Source: Mikania micrantha (Eukaryota > Streptophyta > Magnoliopsida > Asterales > Asteraceae). From it: 64,000 nucleotides of DNA. How positions within the stretch are numbered: the stretch's first letter is position 1; the number at the start of each line of letters is the position of its first letter. Both the position numbers and the translations under genes were made by a program. The DNA is taken from contig CM018698.1 of the NCBI GenBank assembly GCA_009363875.1, positions 56,628,567 through 56,692,566 of the forward strand, written 5' to 3'. Positions 44,973 to 56,718 of this stretch are shown here, piece by piece. Below the pieces are notes generated by a model. The model was not told the origin of the DNA and made no database searches. It saw only the letters and a program-made list of their open reading frames with translations.

Positions 44973-47623
44973 GATGGGCAAACCGGGTTCAAAATTAAAC
45001 CCGAACAGGGTTCAAATTTGGACCGGGTCCGGTGAAACCGGTTTTGAGGTGAACCCGAACCGGTTTGGAACCGGTTTCACATTTGTAGATCTAAAACCGG
45101 TAGAACCGGGTAGGGTAGGGTCGGGTCCAGAACCGAGTACACCTACCGGGTTCAAACCGGGTTCGGTTTAATTTTTTTTTTTAAATGTGAATACATAAAT
45201 AAAAAGAAAATAATATTAAAAACATTCATTATTATTTCTAATAATTTACAATAAATTACATACATAACTTAAAAATAAAAATAACTTTTAATACATTTAT
45301 TTATATTTCAATTATTTAAAAAAAGACATACATAAATAATAAAAAAAAACTTGATTTAAGAACATGAATAAAAAAAATAATGATATTAAAAAAATTCATT
45401 ATTATTTCTAATTTTCTAGTAATTTTACAATAAATTACATACATAACGTAAAAATAAAAATTGTATTTAACATTTATTTCTCTTTTAATTATTTAAAAAA
45501 AAACATACATAACTTAAAAAGATAAATACAAATACAATAACTTGAGAACATGCGTTTTATTCCGTGCTTGTTCCCGCTTGCGTTTGCGTACGTTTCCGAG
45601 CACGAGCTTCTTGTGCAAGTTCTTCATCGGATATGTCGGGAGATAATCCTTCCTCCACCTCCTCTTCGTGTACCCTTGTTTCAAGTTCGATTTCATCTTC
45701 GAGGTTTGTTATGTTTTGAATTCGATCAATCACGTCCAAGTGATCCTTTAAGCAAATACACATCTCTACTGATTCCGGAGTAAGTCTTGTTCTTCGTAAA
45801 GATAATACCCTGCCACTAAGAGAAAACGCATATTCGAAGCTACCGTAGAAGCTTGGACGGTTAGTAAATCACGTGCCATAGTGGATAGAATCGGATAATC
45901 GGATTCCTTTCCTTTCCACCATGACAAAAGGTCTAAATTGTGATAGTCCTCGGATTGAAAAGTAGAAACAAAATATGTTCCACTATACCTTCCGAGCTCA
46001 CTTGAAGGGGTGTTACCCCTTTGTCGTTTTGCCGTTTCATTACGAACGGCATTAAATAAACTAAGAAGCGGATCACGAGGTCTAATACTCGAGCTTGTTG
46101 CGCTCGTGCTCGTACGTATGTTTATATTAGGACCATATTTAATTAAATAAAATTCATACATACTTTCTAAACTATGTTGAAAACTTTTTTTGCATCATTT
46201 GAAAAATTTGGATCTTCTTCATGAATATCCAAATTATCATTTATTTCGTCTATCAAACATTCAACTCCCGTAACATTCAAAATTGGGTTCAAAGCAGCGG
46301 CACAAGTAAACACGGGTGGTAAAACTTTAAAATATTTTTTTAATTTGACTTTCATTGGACTTATCATTTCTTCAAACATTTGGTTATTCATTTCAAAATT
46401 TTTTAAATTTGACGTCATCAAATACAATTCTGGTAACACCAATGGACTAATAGGATAATAAACCCCTGATAATTTTGTAGTGGCGGTTTTAAAAGCTTCA
46501 AGAAAATCAGTTAAATCTTGAATATTCTCCCAAGCCAAGTCCGAAAATTGTTCGGCGTAACCACTTTCACAAAGACTCGTATGAAATGTTTGTAAAGTTG
46601 CTCTTTGTTTTAAAGCACTTTCAAACATTTTAAAAGTGGAGTTCCACCGAGTAGGTACATCCCAATTAGGACCATAACAAAGTCTGTTCGTATCTTTACA
46701 CAATTTTTTGTGATCGGTAAATGTTTTTCTACTTTTTTTTAAAAACATTATGTATCATATTTCTAAAACCATATTTGAAAGTTTCAAGATTCGGTGAATA
46801 AATACCGTCTTGCACTACTAAGTTAATAATATGTGCTACACATCGACTGTGGAAAAATATACCGTTGCAAAATGATGTGTATTTTAATTTTAATTTTTTC
46901 ACTGCAGCAGTGTTGTTTGAAGCATTATCAAATGCTATTGAAAATAGTTTCTTTTCCAAATTAAATTGTGTTATTACGAAATCTAATAGTTGAAACAAAT
47001 ATTCAGCCGTATGTGGATACGGGAAAAGTTCAAACGCAATCGTACGTTTCATCATTTGCCACGAACCGGGATCCACCCAATGGGCGGTGACGCAAATATA
47101 CGATTTCGGTAAACCATGTGGTGCAGACCAAACGTTTGTAGTTAAGTTTACACCACTGTTTAGTTTTTCAAAAAATAAGATCAAATCTTTTTTTGCGTTG
47201 TTCCACATTTTTAAACAATGACGCCTTAGCGTCCTTCGACTTACATGATTATAACGAGGCTGAAGCGTATCTCGAATCATGTTTGTTAAACGAGGGTTGT
47301 CGAAATGTCCAAACGGCAACGCCTCTTGAATCACGAACTTCGCCATCTATCACGAACCTCGTCTACGTTGTAGTGAAAAATTCCACCATCATTACTGATT
47401 TGTGTTTGTTGACTTTCTGGATCATTCTTCAACGCCTTGCAAAATAGTTTGCTAATATGTTTCTTCAAACTCGTGTTTGATTCTTTTGCAAGAAGCATAC
47501 CACAGTACTTGCAACGAGCCTTTTGAGACCCATCACTCATCTCAACTAAATCCTATTTACACGATATTTCCATGTTCCCACTATGCGTAAGAACACGGAC
47601 AACTGTAACTTCGGCGTTAGAAC
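44973..47623 (-). mobile_element. RICESLEEPER-like hAT element, right part displaced
   Basis: Left end TAGAGATGGGCAAACCGGG, followed by AACCGGTT and CGGGTTC words to about 45165 and an AT-rich stretch, then the transposase stop codon at 45557. The end is nearly identical to the termini of the AACCGG-word miniature elements, linking them to this family. The other end should lie beyond the N-terminus at 47540 but Ty3 element 1 begins at 47624 instead. Confidence 0.65.
45557..47580 (-). pseudogene. hAT transposase, RICESLEEPER/Ac-like, frameshifted
   Basis: Minus-strand order: BED zinc finger (47540-47400: CKYCGMLLAKES, LKKHISKLF), catalytic region (47346-46729: VNLTTNVWSAPHG, FDNASNNTAAV, SRCVAHIINLVV), then DVPTRWNSTFKMFESAL (46680), and the C-terminal dimerisation region (45900: DLLSWWKGKESDYPILS, followed in the next frame by LSLRRTRLTPESVEM and an acidic tail to 45557). 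Frames change near 47350, 46745, 46165 and 45820. The overall length and motif order are those of a full hAT transposase, so damage is by small indels. The protein would bind the AACCGG-word ends. Confidence 0.9.
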
Positions 47624-49761
47624 TGTCACACCCCCACCTATCGTCACCTGTGATGATGTCATTATATACTCTGTTATTGTTGCGGAAGCATAGTGGTGAT
47701 GTCTCAGAGATGAGGTGTGACTTACTTGAACCGATATCACAGCACACATATTTACTTAAGATAATTACATTACAAGGGTTTCGTAAACACATCAACTTAA
47801 CAACTAGGTTTATTACACAATCTGATACATTTAAGTTCAACTAAGTGAAGTGCATCCTCACCATGTCGTCACCGTTGTCCTGCAAAAATGTTGAGTTTAA
47901 AACGTCAGCACAAAGCTGGTGAGTTCGACAGTTCAATTTAAAACAATATGATATGATAAGTATGTTCTCAAAAAGTTCAGTTCCGGATAACCATGGGACC
48001 CGTATCTTGTTCCTTTCGGACAGTTGTACGTTCACGAAGATACTACCTGTCGGTAAATATCTTAATGCCTCATGATCTTAATGTCTATCACAAACATTAA
48101 GTAGTTGTTATGGAAACAGGTACCAAACATTCACACCAGGGGAGATGCAATCCTCCCAGCAAATGGGTTGTCAGCCAATAGTACTATCAATGATTCATGT
48201 TCGGCCCCACATGGGTTCACTAGATACAGTTCACGAGATGAGGACTTTTGATACTGTGATAGAGTTACTAACGGCAAAATCCCATGAAATCACACAAAAA
48301 TCACATGAAATCACACAGATATCAGTGATGCATATCATATGTTCAGAAAACAGTTTGCAGAGTTACCCCGATGTTTGTAAGATAGTAAAAAGAAAAGGGG
48401 TTGTACGAAACTCACCTGATGATTCAGTGGTAGCAGAATATCACACAAAGTGGTAATAACATGATGATTCTGCATTTAGTTTTATTTAATGAGTTATTAA
48501 TGTTTTAACTTACTGATTAAATCTTCTTGAACGTCCAATGTCAAAGACATTGCCTTAATAGTCATCAAACCAATATAAGATTTTTAATGATTATCTTAAT
48601 ATCATATCATACAATGTATGATATTGTAGGAACCTATACTAATTCAGGTTCCTCATACTAGGTTGATGACACCCTTGATTAATCCGTATAATCTCAGATT
48701 AACCAAACAGTTAATGTTGTTGATTCTAATACTAAAGCAGTTTCTAGACAGTTTAATGGCTTAGTAATGATCAATCCTTGTTATTGATTACCCAAATATC
48801 ATGAAATATCATAATGTAGTATTAGATTAGGTTTAGTAACCATGTTTAACATACTAATCTGACTGTTATCATGAACCTCAGATAATCGTTCCAATGAGTA
48901 TGTTAATGATTGTGATTAGTTTAAAACACTCAACTTTCACGTTGCATGTCAAGGATTAATCAAACTAATCACCTACATTGTCACAACCAAATGGTTTAAA
49001 CCATTATAACCATTGTTATGATTTCATGCAAACCGGGCATTACAACGGATCAAAACAAGAATTTACCCGTTACAGTTCGACTTTGTCATTTATAATCAAT
49101 CCTAGCCATCATCTAGGCAATAATCAACAACCCTAACTATATCATTACGTTCAAAAACAAGATTTAATCATTCATTATCATAATAGAAGGGTAGAATGAA
49201 CCATTACCTAATCTGGAGGAGTTCTGCGGGTAAAAAGATGATCTGGACTCGTATAATCGTTCCCGGATGCGATCTAAACGTTCCAGAGGCTTTAAAACAG
49301 AGATTTGAGGTGTTGGATGATGAAAATTTCGAAGGTGGTGAATGATGGCGTCGGATAGAAGATAGAAAATGGTGATGATGTTGAGAATCTGATCTTTTAA
49401 TCAACTTTTTCCACCCCCTCATCCGTCGCGTACCGCGGAGAGAAGAAAAGTAGGCTTCGCGTACCGCGAAGAAATCCGGAGAAATCTCAGATATTTTCAA
49501 GCATCGCGTACCGCGAAGAACCCTTAGCTCCTCCTTAGCGTACCACGAAGACCATTTTTTTCCCATTTTTCGACAGAAACTTCGTTTTGCGATTCCGGAC
49601 CATCCGTAACTCCGTTTTGTACGCGGTTTTCGCCCATGTTCCTCATTTTTCGCATACTATCATCCTACAATAATTACAATTGCTAAATCAACATGGATAT
49701 CAAGCACGATCGAAGGTACTTACGTCATTGATTACGAAATTCTTCGAACTCAATTGTCACA
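47624..49761 (-). repeat. 3' LTR of Ty3 element 1
   Basis: 2138 bp with TGTCACACCCCC at the low end and TTGTCACA at the high end (TG...CA on either strand). The first 120 bases recur at 56599-56718. On the minus strand it starts after a purine-rich AACAGGAGGAGAC tract. It holds GCGTACCGCGAAG repeats (49428-49555) in the presumed U3. Confidence 0.85.
49428..49556 (-). promoter_or_regulatory. GCGTACCGCGAAG repeats in LTR 1
   Basis: Four copies, three nearly exact, about 205-335 bases into the LTR in its own direction. They are the most CpG-rich part of an AT-rich LTR, a plausible enhancer or methylation target in U3. Confidence 0.5.
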
Positions 49762-49775
49762 GTCTCCTCCTGTTA
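49762..49775 (-). other. Polypurine tract of element 1
   Basis: AACAGGAGGAGAC on the minus strand directly before the LTR start TGTGACAATTG; primes plus-strand DNA in LTR elements. Confidence 0.7.
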
Positions 49776-49824
49776 GAAAATTTTCATCCCGAAATTTAGT
49801 AGAGACTTACTTAATAACAATTGA

Positions 49825-52800
49825 TCATGCGAATAGGTGTGGGTATTTCTGTTTCATCTGATCTTCACGTTCCCACGTATATTCTGGTCCACGCTGTGAA
49901 TTCCATCGAATTTTGACAATAGGTATGCGACTGCGTTTCAGTACCTTCACCCCTCGATCCATTACTTCAACTGGTGCCTCTCTGAATTGAAGTTTTTCAT
50001 CAACTTGGATTTCTTTAAGAGGTACTATCAAAGATTCATCAGCTAGGCACTTCTTCAGATTTGATACATGGAAAACATCATGAATGTTGTTGAGTTCCGG
50101 AGGTAATACAAGTCTGTAGGCTACTGATCCGATTCGTTCTAGAATTTTGAATGGTCCTACAAATCTTGGAGAAAGTTTAACTCTTTTCCCAAATCTGAAG
50201 ATGCCCTTCCATGGTGAGACTTTCAACATTACTAGATCATCTACTTGAAATTCCAATGGTCTACGACGATTATCAGCATAACTCTTTTGTCGATCACGTG
50301 CGGCTTTAATTCGTTCTTGAATCAGTGCGATCTTATCAGTTGTTTCTTGAATAAGGTCTGGGCCTATGATTCGATTTTCACCTACCTCTGACCAACAGAC
50401 AGGTGATCTACATTTGCGCCTATATAGTGCTTCAAACGGAGCGCATTGAATACTGGTATGATAGCTGTTATTAAGAATTCAACAAGTGGAAGATGAATAT
50501 CCCAGCTACCTCCAAAATCAATCACACAGCTTCTCAGCATATCTTCAAGAGTTTGGTTTGTTCGTTCGGTTTGCCCATCCGTTTGTGGATGATAAGCTGT
50601 GCTCATATTGATTTGCGTGCCCAGCGCACTCTGAAGAGTTTGCCAAAATCGTGACGTAAATCGACTATCTCTATCAGAAATAATAGAGATTGGTACTCCA
50701 TGTCGGGATACAATCTCATTAACATAGAGTTTAGCAAGTCGATCCATGGAGTAATCCTCTCGGATGGGTATGAAATGCGCAGATTTAGTAAGGCGATCAA
50801 CGATAACCCATATAGAGTCATGATTACGCGATGTTCTGGGTAATTTAGTGATAAAATCCATAGAGATCTTATCCCATTTCCACATGGGAATCTCCGGTTG
50901 TTGCAATAACCCAGAAGGTCGTTGATATTCCGCCTTAACTTTTAAGCACGTTAAGCATCGACCCACGTATTCTGCTATATGTTTCTTCATTTCAGGCCAC
51001 CAGTAAAAATATTTAAGATCTTTATACATTTTATCAGCACCCGGATGAATAGAATACCTGGATTTGTGCGCCTCATCCAAGATGATTATTCTTGAGTTAC
51101 CGAATAAAGGAACCCAAATTCGGCTTTTGAAATACAATACCCCATCATCTTTCGTCTCAAGTTGCTTGTCTAATCCTCTTAGTTCCTCAGCAAGGTATTT
51201 CATTGCTTGTAAGGCTTGTTGCTGAGCTTTCTTGATTTGAGGAATTAGACTGGTTTGAATAGTCATACCTAACGCTTTCACTCGTAGAGGTTTGACTCGT
51301 TCCTTGCGACTTAAGACATCGGCTACGACATTTGCTTTGCCTGGGTGATAACGAATCTCACAGTCATAATCGTTCAACAGTTCAACCCATCGCCTTTGTC
51401 GCATGTTCAACATTTTCTGATCCAGAATGTGTTGCAGACTTTTATGATCAGTGTATATATTACACTTTGTTCCATATAGATAATGTCTCCAAATCTTGAG
51501 TGCAAACACCACTGCACCAAGTTCTAGATCATGAGTGGTATAATTCTTCTTGTGTACTTTCAATTGTCGAGAAGCATAAGTAATTACTTTATCCTTCTGC
51601 ATTAACACACACCCAAGACCTTGACGAGAAGCATCACAGTACACTGTGAAATTATCATTACCTTCCGGTAATGTCAAGATAGGTGCGTTGCAGAGTTTGT
51701 GTTTCAACAGTTGGAATGCCTCCTCCTGTTGAGAACCCATATAAACGGTTGGTTTTTCTGCGTCAATGTTGTTAGTGGCAAGGCTATCTTTGAAAAGTTC
51801 TTAATGAATCGACGATAATAACCTGCCAACCCTAAAAATTGACGTATCTCTGTTGGGGTTCGTGGTGTCTCCCATTGTTCTATAGCCTTAATCTTACTGG
51901 GATCCACTTGAATGCCGTTCTCGTTCACTACATGACCAAGAAATTGAACTTCTCGTAACCAGAACTCACACTTGGAGAACTTGGCATATAATTTTTCACG
52001 TGCCAAAAGTTCTAAGATCAGTTTCAAGTGTTGAGCATGTTCACATTGGCTTCGAGAATAAATAAGAATGTCATCGATAAATACAATCACAAACTTATCC
52101 AAGTAAGGCCTACATACCCGATTCATCAGATCCATGAAAACTGCAGGAGCGTTTGTTAATCCAAACGGCATTACTAGAAATTCATAATGCCCGTATCAAG
52201 TTCTGAATGTAGTTTTAGGAACATCATCTTCATGCACTCGTAATTGATGATATCCGGATCTTAAATCAATTTTTGAAAAATAGGTAGCGCCTTGAAGTTG
52301 ATCAAATAGATCATCTATACGTGGTAATGGATATCGGTTTTTGATTGTCAATTTATTGAGCTCCCTGTAGTCAATGCACATCCTGAATGAACCATCATTC
52401 TTTTTCACAAAAAGAACTGGTGCTCCCCAGGGTGAGAAACTAGGTCTAATAAAACCCTTGTCTAAGAGTTCCTGTAGTTGACCTAAAAGTTCTTGCATTT
52501 CTGATGGCGCAAGCCGATACGGGACTTTAGCAACAGGTGCTGCGCCTGGAATCAAGTCAATATGAAATTCAACCTGTCTCACTGGGGGTAATCCTGATAT
52601 ATCTTCAGAAAAAACTTCAAGAAAATCCTTAACTACTGGAATATCTGTGATATGTTTGGGTAAAGAATTGTGCTCAGTCACATGTGCTAGGAAAGCATAA
52701 CAGCCTTTCCTTAAGAATTTATGAGCTCGCATACAAGATATAATACAAAGTTTTCTACCGGGTCGCTCTCCTTGAACTATCAGTGTATTACCCTCATGTA

Positions 52801-54538
52801 ATGGAATACGGATCACCTTAGTTTGACATACTACTTCCGCTTGGTTATCAGAAAGCCAGTCCATACCGACTACCACATCAAAGCTCCCAAGCTCAATAGG
52901 AAGTAAATCAATATTGAAAAGATGATCATTCAGATTCAAGGAACATCCTTGAATAACACTGTTAGTTTTGATTAACTTGCCATTAGCAAGTTCAATGACA
53001 TAGGGAGTTTCTAGATCTACCACAGGCAATGAAAGTAATGATGCAAATTCAGGAGAGATAAAGCTCTTATCTGCTCCCGTATCAAAAAGAACTGATGCGT
53101 AAAGATTATTGAGTAAAAACGTACCAGGGACAATGTTTGCATCATTCCTTGCCTCGGTTGCACCAATCTGAAAAGCTCTCCCCCTAGCTTCATTTCCCGG
53201 ATTGGTGTTATTATTGTTTGGACAGTTTCTAATCAAGTGATCAGGACTCCCGCATTTGTAGCATGACCGATTCATTTGAGTGGTTTGTCAGGATACTTGA
53301 TTTGGTTGGCGAGCAGGCAAGCTACAATACTTGGTGTAGTGTCCAACTCTATTACAGTTGGCACAAGTAGGACACGGGCCAGTATGATGAAATGAACAAC
53401 GAGTACATTTAGGCGCCTGTCCAGTGTAACCTTTCCTCTCAGAAACCACTGCACCATAATTTCTCCCGACTGGGTTGTTAATTTCAGCCGGAACCTTGGC
53501 CTTGGTTTTTCCGAACCATTTTCGTTTGGTAACTTTAGAAACGTTTGAGGTACCGGCATCGCTACGGCTCACCGCCGTCTGAGTTTTTGTAGACAAAGTA
53601 CCACTCCTTACCGCCTCATCGGTAAGCTTAGTGGTCAAAAGAATTGCACGTTTAAGAGTCGTTGGCTCGGCTGCAGTTACCATTCCCCGAATCTGGGGAA
53701 CCAATCCTTTGATGTATTTCTCAATCAGAGATGCTTTCGTAGGAAACATATTGGGAAGTAGACAAGTGAGTTCATGAAAACGATTGTTATACGCTAAACA
53801 ATCAGCTCCAATCATCGAATGATTCCAGAATTCCTCCTGGAGCTTCTGAATTTCAGTTATAGGGCAATACTCTGACATAATCAGAGTTTTAAAATCATTC
53901 CAACTCATGGAATCAACGGTAGCTGAGCCTAGTGTTTTAGCCTGGGTATTCCACCAGGTTAGCGCTGACTCTTTCAAAGAACAAGCAGCATAAGACACCT
54001 TATGCTCCGCCATACACTGGCTGATCTTGAGTTTGGTTTCCATTTCATCAATCCACCTTAGTAAACCTGCCGCTCCTTCCTTGCCTGTGAAAGTAGGAGG
54101 GTTACAGGAAGCAAAGTACTTGTAGGTACATCCCTGCTGAGGTGGATCAGGGGCAGTTGTTTTTGTTGTTGTTGCACCAATGGTAGTATGGGTTTCTACG
54201 TGACCACCAGTAGCATTATGTTCAGTATGATCGTGGTCACCACCCGAACCCGAAGTGATATGAGGTTGGTGTTGTATCAGAACACCACAAGCAGATAGCT
54301 GTTCCCGCACAATTCGCGCTATCATTGCTTCGTTTGTTTCGGATCCTCTTGCACCTGCAGGTGGAACATTGTTCACTCCAGGGTTCCCAGGTGGAACATT
54401 ATTTGTTTCCAGATTAACTTGTGGATCTGGATTTGATTCAACATGTACTGATGGACCTTGATTCGGCCCTGAGTTAGTAACGTTCTTGTTAGCCTTCCTA
54501 GCTGGTCGACCTCTTTTTGGAGCCATAGTTCTGCTCAC
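49825..54538 (-). pseudogene. gag-pol of Ty3 element 1, two stops, two frameshifts
   Basis: The frame starts at ATG 54538. Gag (54538-53291) has the retrotransposon gag core and zinc-knuckle-like CTRCSFHHTGPC and CANCNRVGHYTKYC. A TGA at 53288-53290 ends it, but the same frame goes on: a further knuckle CYKCGSPDHLIRNC, protease LFDTGADKSF, RT start. A second TGA at about 52181-52183 stands where the sister element has Arg (FRT-stop-YGHYEF). RT (FIDDILIYS), then a frameshift near 51735; RNase H (DASRQGLGCVLMQ), integrase zinc region and DDE (MDFITKLP, SDRDSRF, TDGQTERTNQ). Another frameshift near 50465, then the C-terminal chromodomain-like part ending at 49825. Both stops could be CGA to TGA changes. 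Confidence 0.92.
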
Positions 54539-54769
54539 ATGCAGACAAACTCAGGTCAGTTCAAGAACAGTACAGGTATAGCCCATTTAATCACATAAAT
54601 TCAATTATATTCAGTTACACTGAAATTCATATTGAAGTGTGATTATAGAAAGCAAATTATAACTACATTGATATAGTTCTGGTATGTTTTCGATACACAG
54701 AAATCACCCAAATGTTTGTAGTTATACTCAGTCCTGATAATTCAAAAACATGGCATAATATTACTCAAA

Positions 54770-55620
54770 ACTTCGAAATGTTGCCACACAGGACTTTGAA
54801 ATGTTGCCACACATGACTTTGAAATGTTGCCACACAGGACTTTGATATGATGCCACAAGGGACTTTGATATGATGCCACACAGGACTTTGATATGATGCC
54901 ACAAGGGACTTTGATATGATGCCACACAGGACTTTGAAATGTTGTCACACAGACAATTGAAATGTTGCCACACAGGACTTTGATATGATGCCACAATGGA
55001 CTTTGATATGATGCCACAAGGGACTTTGATATGATGCCACACAGGACTTTGAAATGATGCCACACAGGACTTTGAAATGTTGTCACACAGACAATTGAAA
55101 TGTTGCCACACAGGACTTTGATATGATGCCACAAGGGACTTTGATATGATGCCACAAGGGACTTTGATATGTTGTCACACAGACAATTGAAATGATGCCA
55201 CACAGTACTTTGAAATGTTGCCACACAGGACTTTGATATGATGCCACAAGGGACTTTGATATGTTGTCACACAGACAATTGAAATGATACCACACAGGAC
55301 TTTGAAATGATGCCACACAGGACTTTGATATGTTGTCACACATACAATTGAAATGATGCCACACAGGACTTTGAAATGTTGCCACACAGGACTTTGATAT
55401 GATGCCACAAGGGACTTTGATATGTTGTCACAGAGACAATTGAAATGATACCACACAGGACTTTGAAATGATGCCACACAGGACTTTGATATGTTGTCAC
55501 ACAGACAATTGAAATGATGCCACACAGGACTTTGAAATGATGCCACACAAGACTTTGATATGTTGTCACACAGACAATTGAAATGATGCCACACAGGACT
55601 TTGAAATGATGCCACACATG
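54770..55620. repeat. 23-bp minisatellite in element 1 leader
   Basis: About 36 units. Type A is TGCCACACAGGACTTTGAAATG-like, with GGGACTTTGATATG variants; type B is TTGTCACACAGACAATTG plus AAATG. B units start at 54942, 55080, 55172, 55264, 55333, 55425, 55494 and 55563, giving spacings of 138, 92, 92, 69, 92, 69 and 69 bp, all multiples of 23. It lies between PBS and gag. Because 23 is not a multiple of 3 and no unit has a minus-strand stop, several overlapping frames remain open. Confidence 0.95.
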
Positions 55621-55955
55621 GTATTTTACATGAGCATACCACACAAGGTATTTTACGTTAGTATACCACACAAGGTATTTTACGAGATAGTACCAAGCTA
55701 ATTTATGAGATAGCACCGAGCTATTTTTCGAGACAGCACCAAGCTATTTTACGATGACAGAATACCTCACCAGGTATTTTACGAGGACAGAATACCTCAC
55801 TAGGTATTTTACAATGACAGAATACCTTACTAGGTATTTCACGATGACAGAATACCTCACTAGGTATTTTACGATAACAGAATACCTCACTAGGTATTTT
55901 AGAGATGATACCACACTAGGTATTCAGAGATGATACCTCAATAGGTATTCAGGGA
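55620..55955. repeat. Second tandem array (about 27 and 30 bp) in element 1 leader
   Basis: Three units with GTATTTTAC..., TACCACACAAG, then five units of TATTTTACGATGACAGAA plus TACCTCACTAGG (30 bp, from 55745), then decayed units. It directly follows the 23-bp array. Confidence 0.85.
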
Positions 55956-56003
55956 TAAGCGCTGAGATCACTATATACTCCATAATCTGCCTCATCCTAT
56001 CCT

Positions 56004-56279
56004 CTATAATTCTTGTATAAATCTGGACTCTCTGAGGTGATGGGCTTCTAGCCAGTTTTCCGCATAGGTATCTTTATCAGATATCTGTGGACGTGGTGGC
56101 GTGTGTAAAATATGAGGTACCACCAAGGATGCTGCAGAAGATGTTTCTAACGGATCTGAGTCCGAACTTGAGCTGAGACTCGCCGTATCATCCAAAGTCA
56201 CATATGGAATTTGTCTATATATGTAACGTTCATATGGTTTTTCATTGATATATAGACAAAATTTACAGATCAATGTCAT
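56004..56279 (-). CDS. Small open frame in element 1 leader
   Basis: 91 codons from ATG 56279 to a stop at 56004, 304 bases after the PBS. It begins MTLICKFCLYINEKPYE and has an acidic Ser-rich middle (SLSSSSDSDPLE). No known domain. It may be a leader ORF or chance; the repeats downstream separate it from gag. Confidence 0.3.
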   Translation of the reverse strand: MTLICKFCLYINEKPYERYIYRQIPYVTLDDTASLSSSSDSDPLETSSAASLVVPHILHTPPRPQISDKDTYAENWLEAHHLRESRFIQEL

Positions 56280-56582
56280 GAAGTGAATATTGAATAATGA
56301 TATTCAACATAATCATGATATGACATCTCTTCCAATCTTAGTGCAATTATTCGTTCTTACCGTTATTATTGTTCTGCTTGTATTCAAATTTACTAGAACG
56401 TACAAGTGATGCAAATTCCAGTTGTGCTGGCCAGTCAAAACTGTAATTTGTACTACTTGATTACTCTGGCTTAATTCAAAAACAAGTTTTGTTCATTAGT
56501 TATGTTCGGTGCTCTCTGTGTTACTATACGAGCCTATGGTTATAATCTAGGTCTCTAAGTCCACCTAAATTCTATAACCTGT

Positions 56583-56595
56583 GGCTCTGATACCA
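56583..56595 (-). other. Primer binding site, tRNA-iMet type
   Basis: TGGTATCAGAGCC on the minus strand, three bases after the 5' LTR end (56599). It is complementary to the 3' end of plant initiator methionine tRNA, the usual primer for these elements. Confidence 0.92.
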
Positions 56596-56598
56596 CCC

Positions 56599-56718
56599 TG
56601 TCACACCCCCACCTCTCGTCACCTGTGATGATGTCATTATATACTCTGTTATTGTTGCGGAAGCGTACTGGTGATGTCTCAGAGATGAGGTGTGACTTAC
56701 TTGAACCGATATCACAGC
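56599..56718 (-). repeat. 5' LTR of element 1, only its 3' end present
   Basis: 120 bases nearly identical to 47624-47743: TGTCACACCCCCACCTCTCG to GATATCACAGC. The intact copy continues ACACATATTT; here element 2 starts. Confidence 0.9.

Larger units (their letters stand above)
47624..56718 (-). mobile_element. Ty3/gypsy element 1 (chromovirus-like), interrupted
   Basis: In transcription order (right to left): 5' LTR piece (56718-56599), PBS, a leader with two tandem arrays, gag-pol, polypurine tract, 3' LTR. The 5' LTR stops at 56718 where element 2 begins; the rest should lie beyond the window. Motif order protease-RT-RNase H-integrase and the long LTRs fit the Tekay/Del type. The left target duplication would be AGAAC (47619-47623) but its partner is out of view. 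Confidence 0.85.

Noticed and set aside
47546..47844. Frames in both strands at the hAT/LTR junction
   Set aside because: They cross the insertion border at 47624 and repeat in the second LTR copy.
54770..55620. CRISPR-like regular repeats
   Set aside because: Units are directly tandem with no spacers and the genome is a plant nuclear one.
54742..55716. Five long minus-strand frames with a 23-residue period
   Set aside because: They are translations of the stop-free 23-bp minisatellite in the leader of element 1, in three frames at once.
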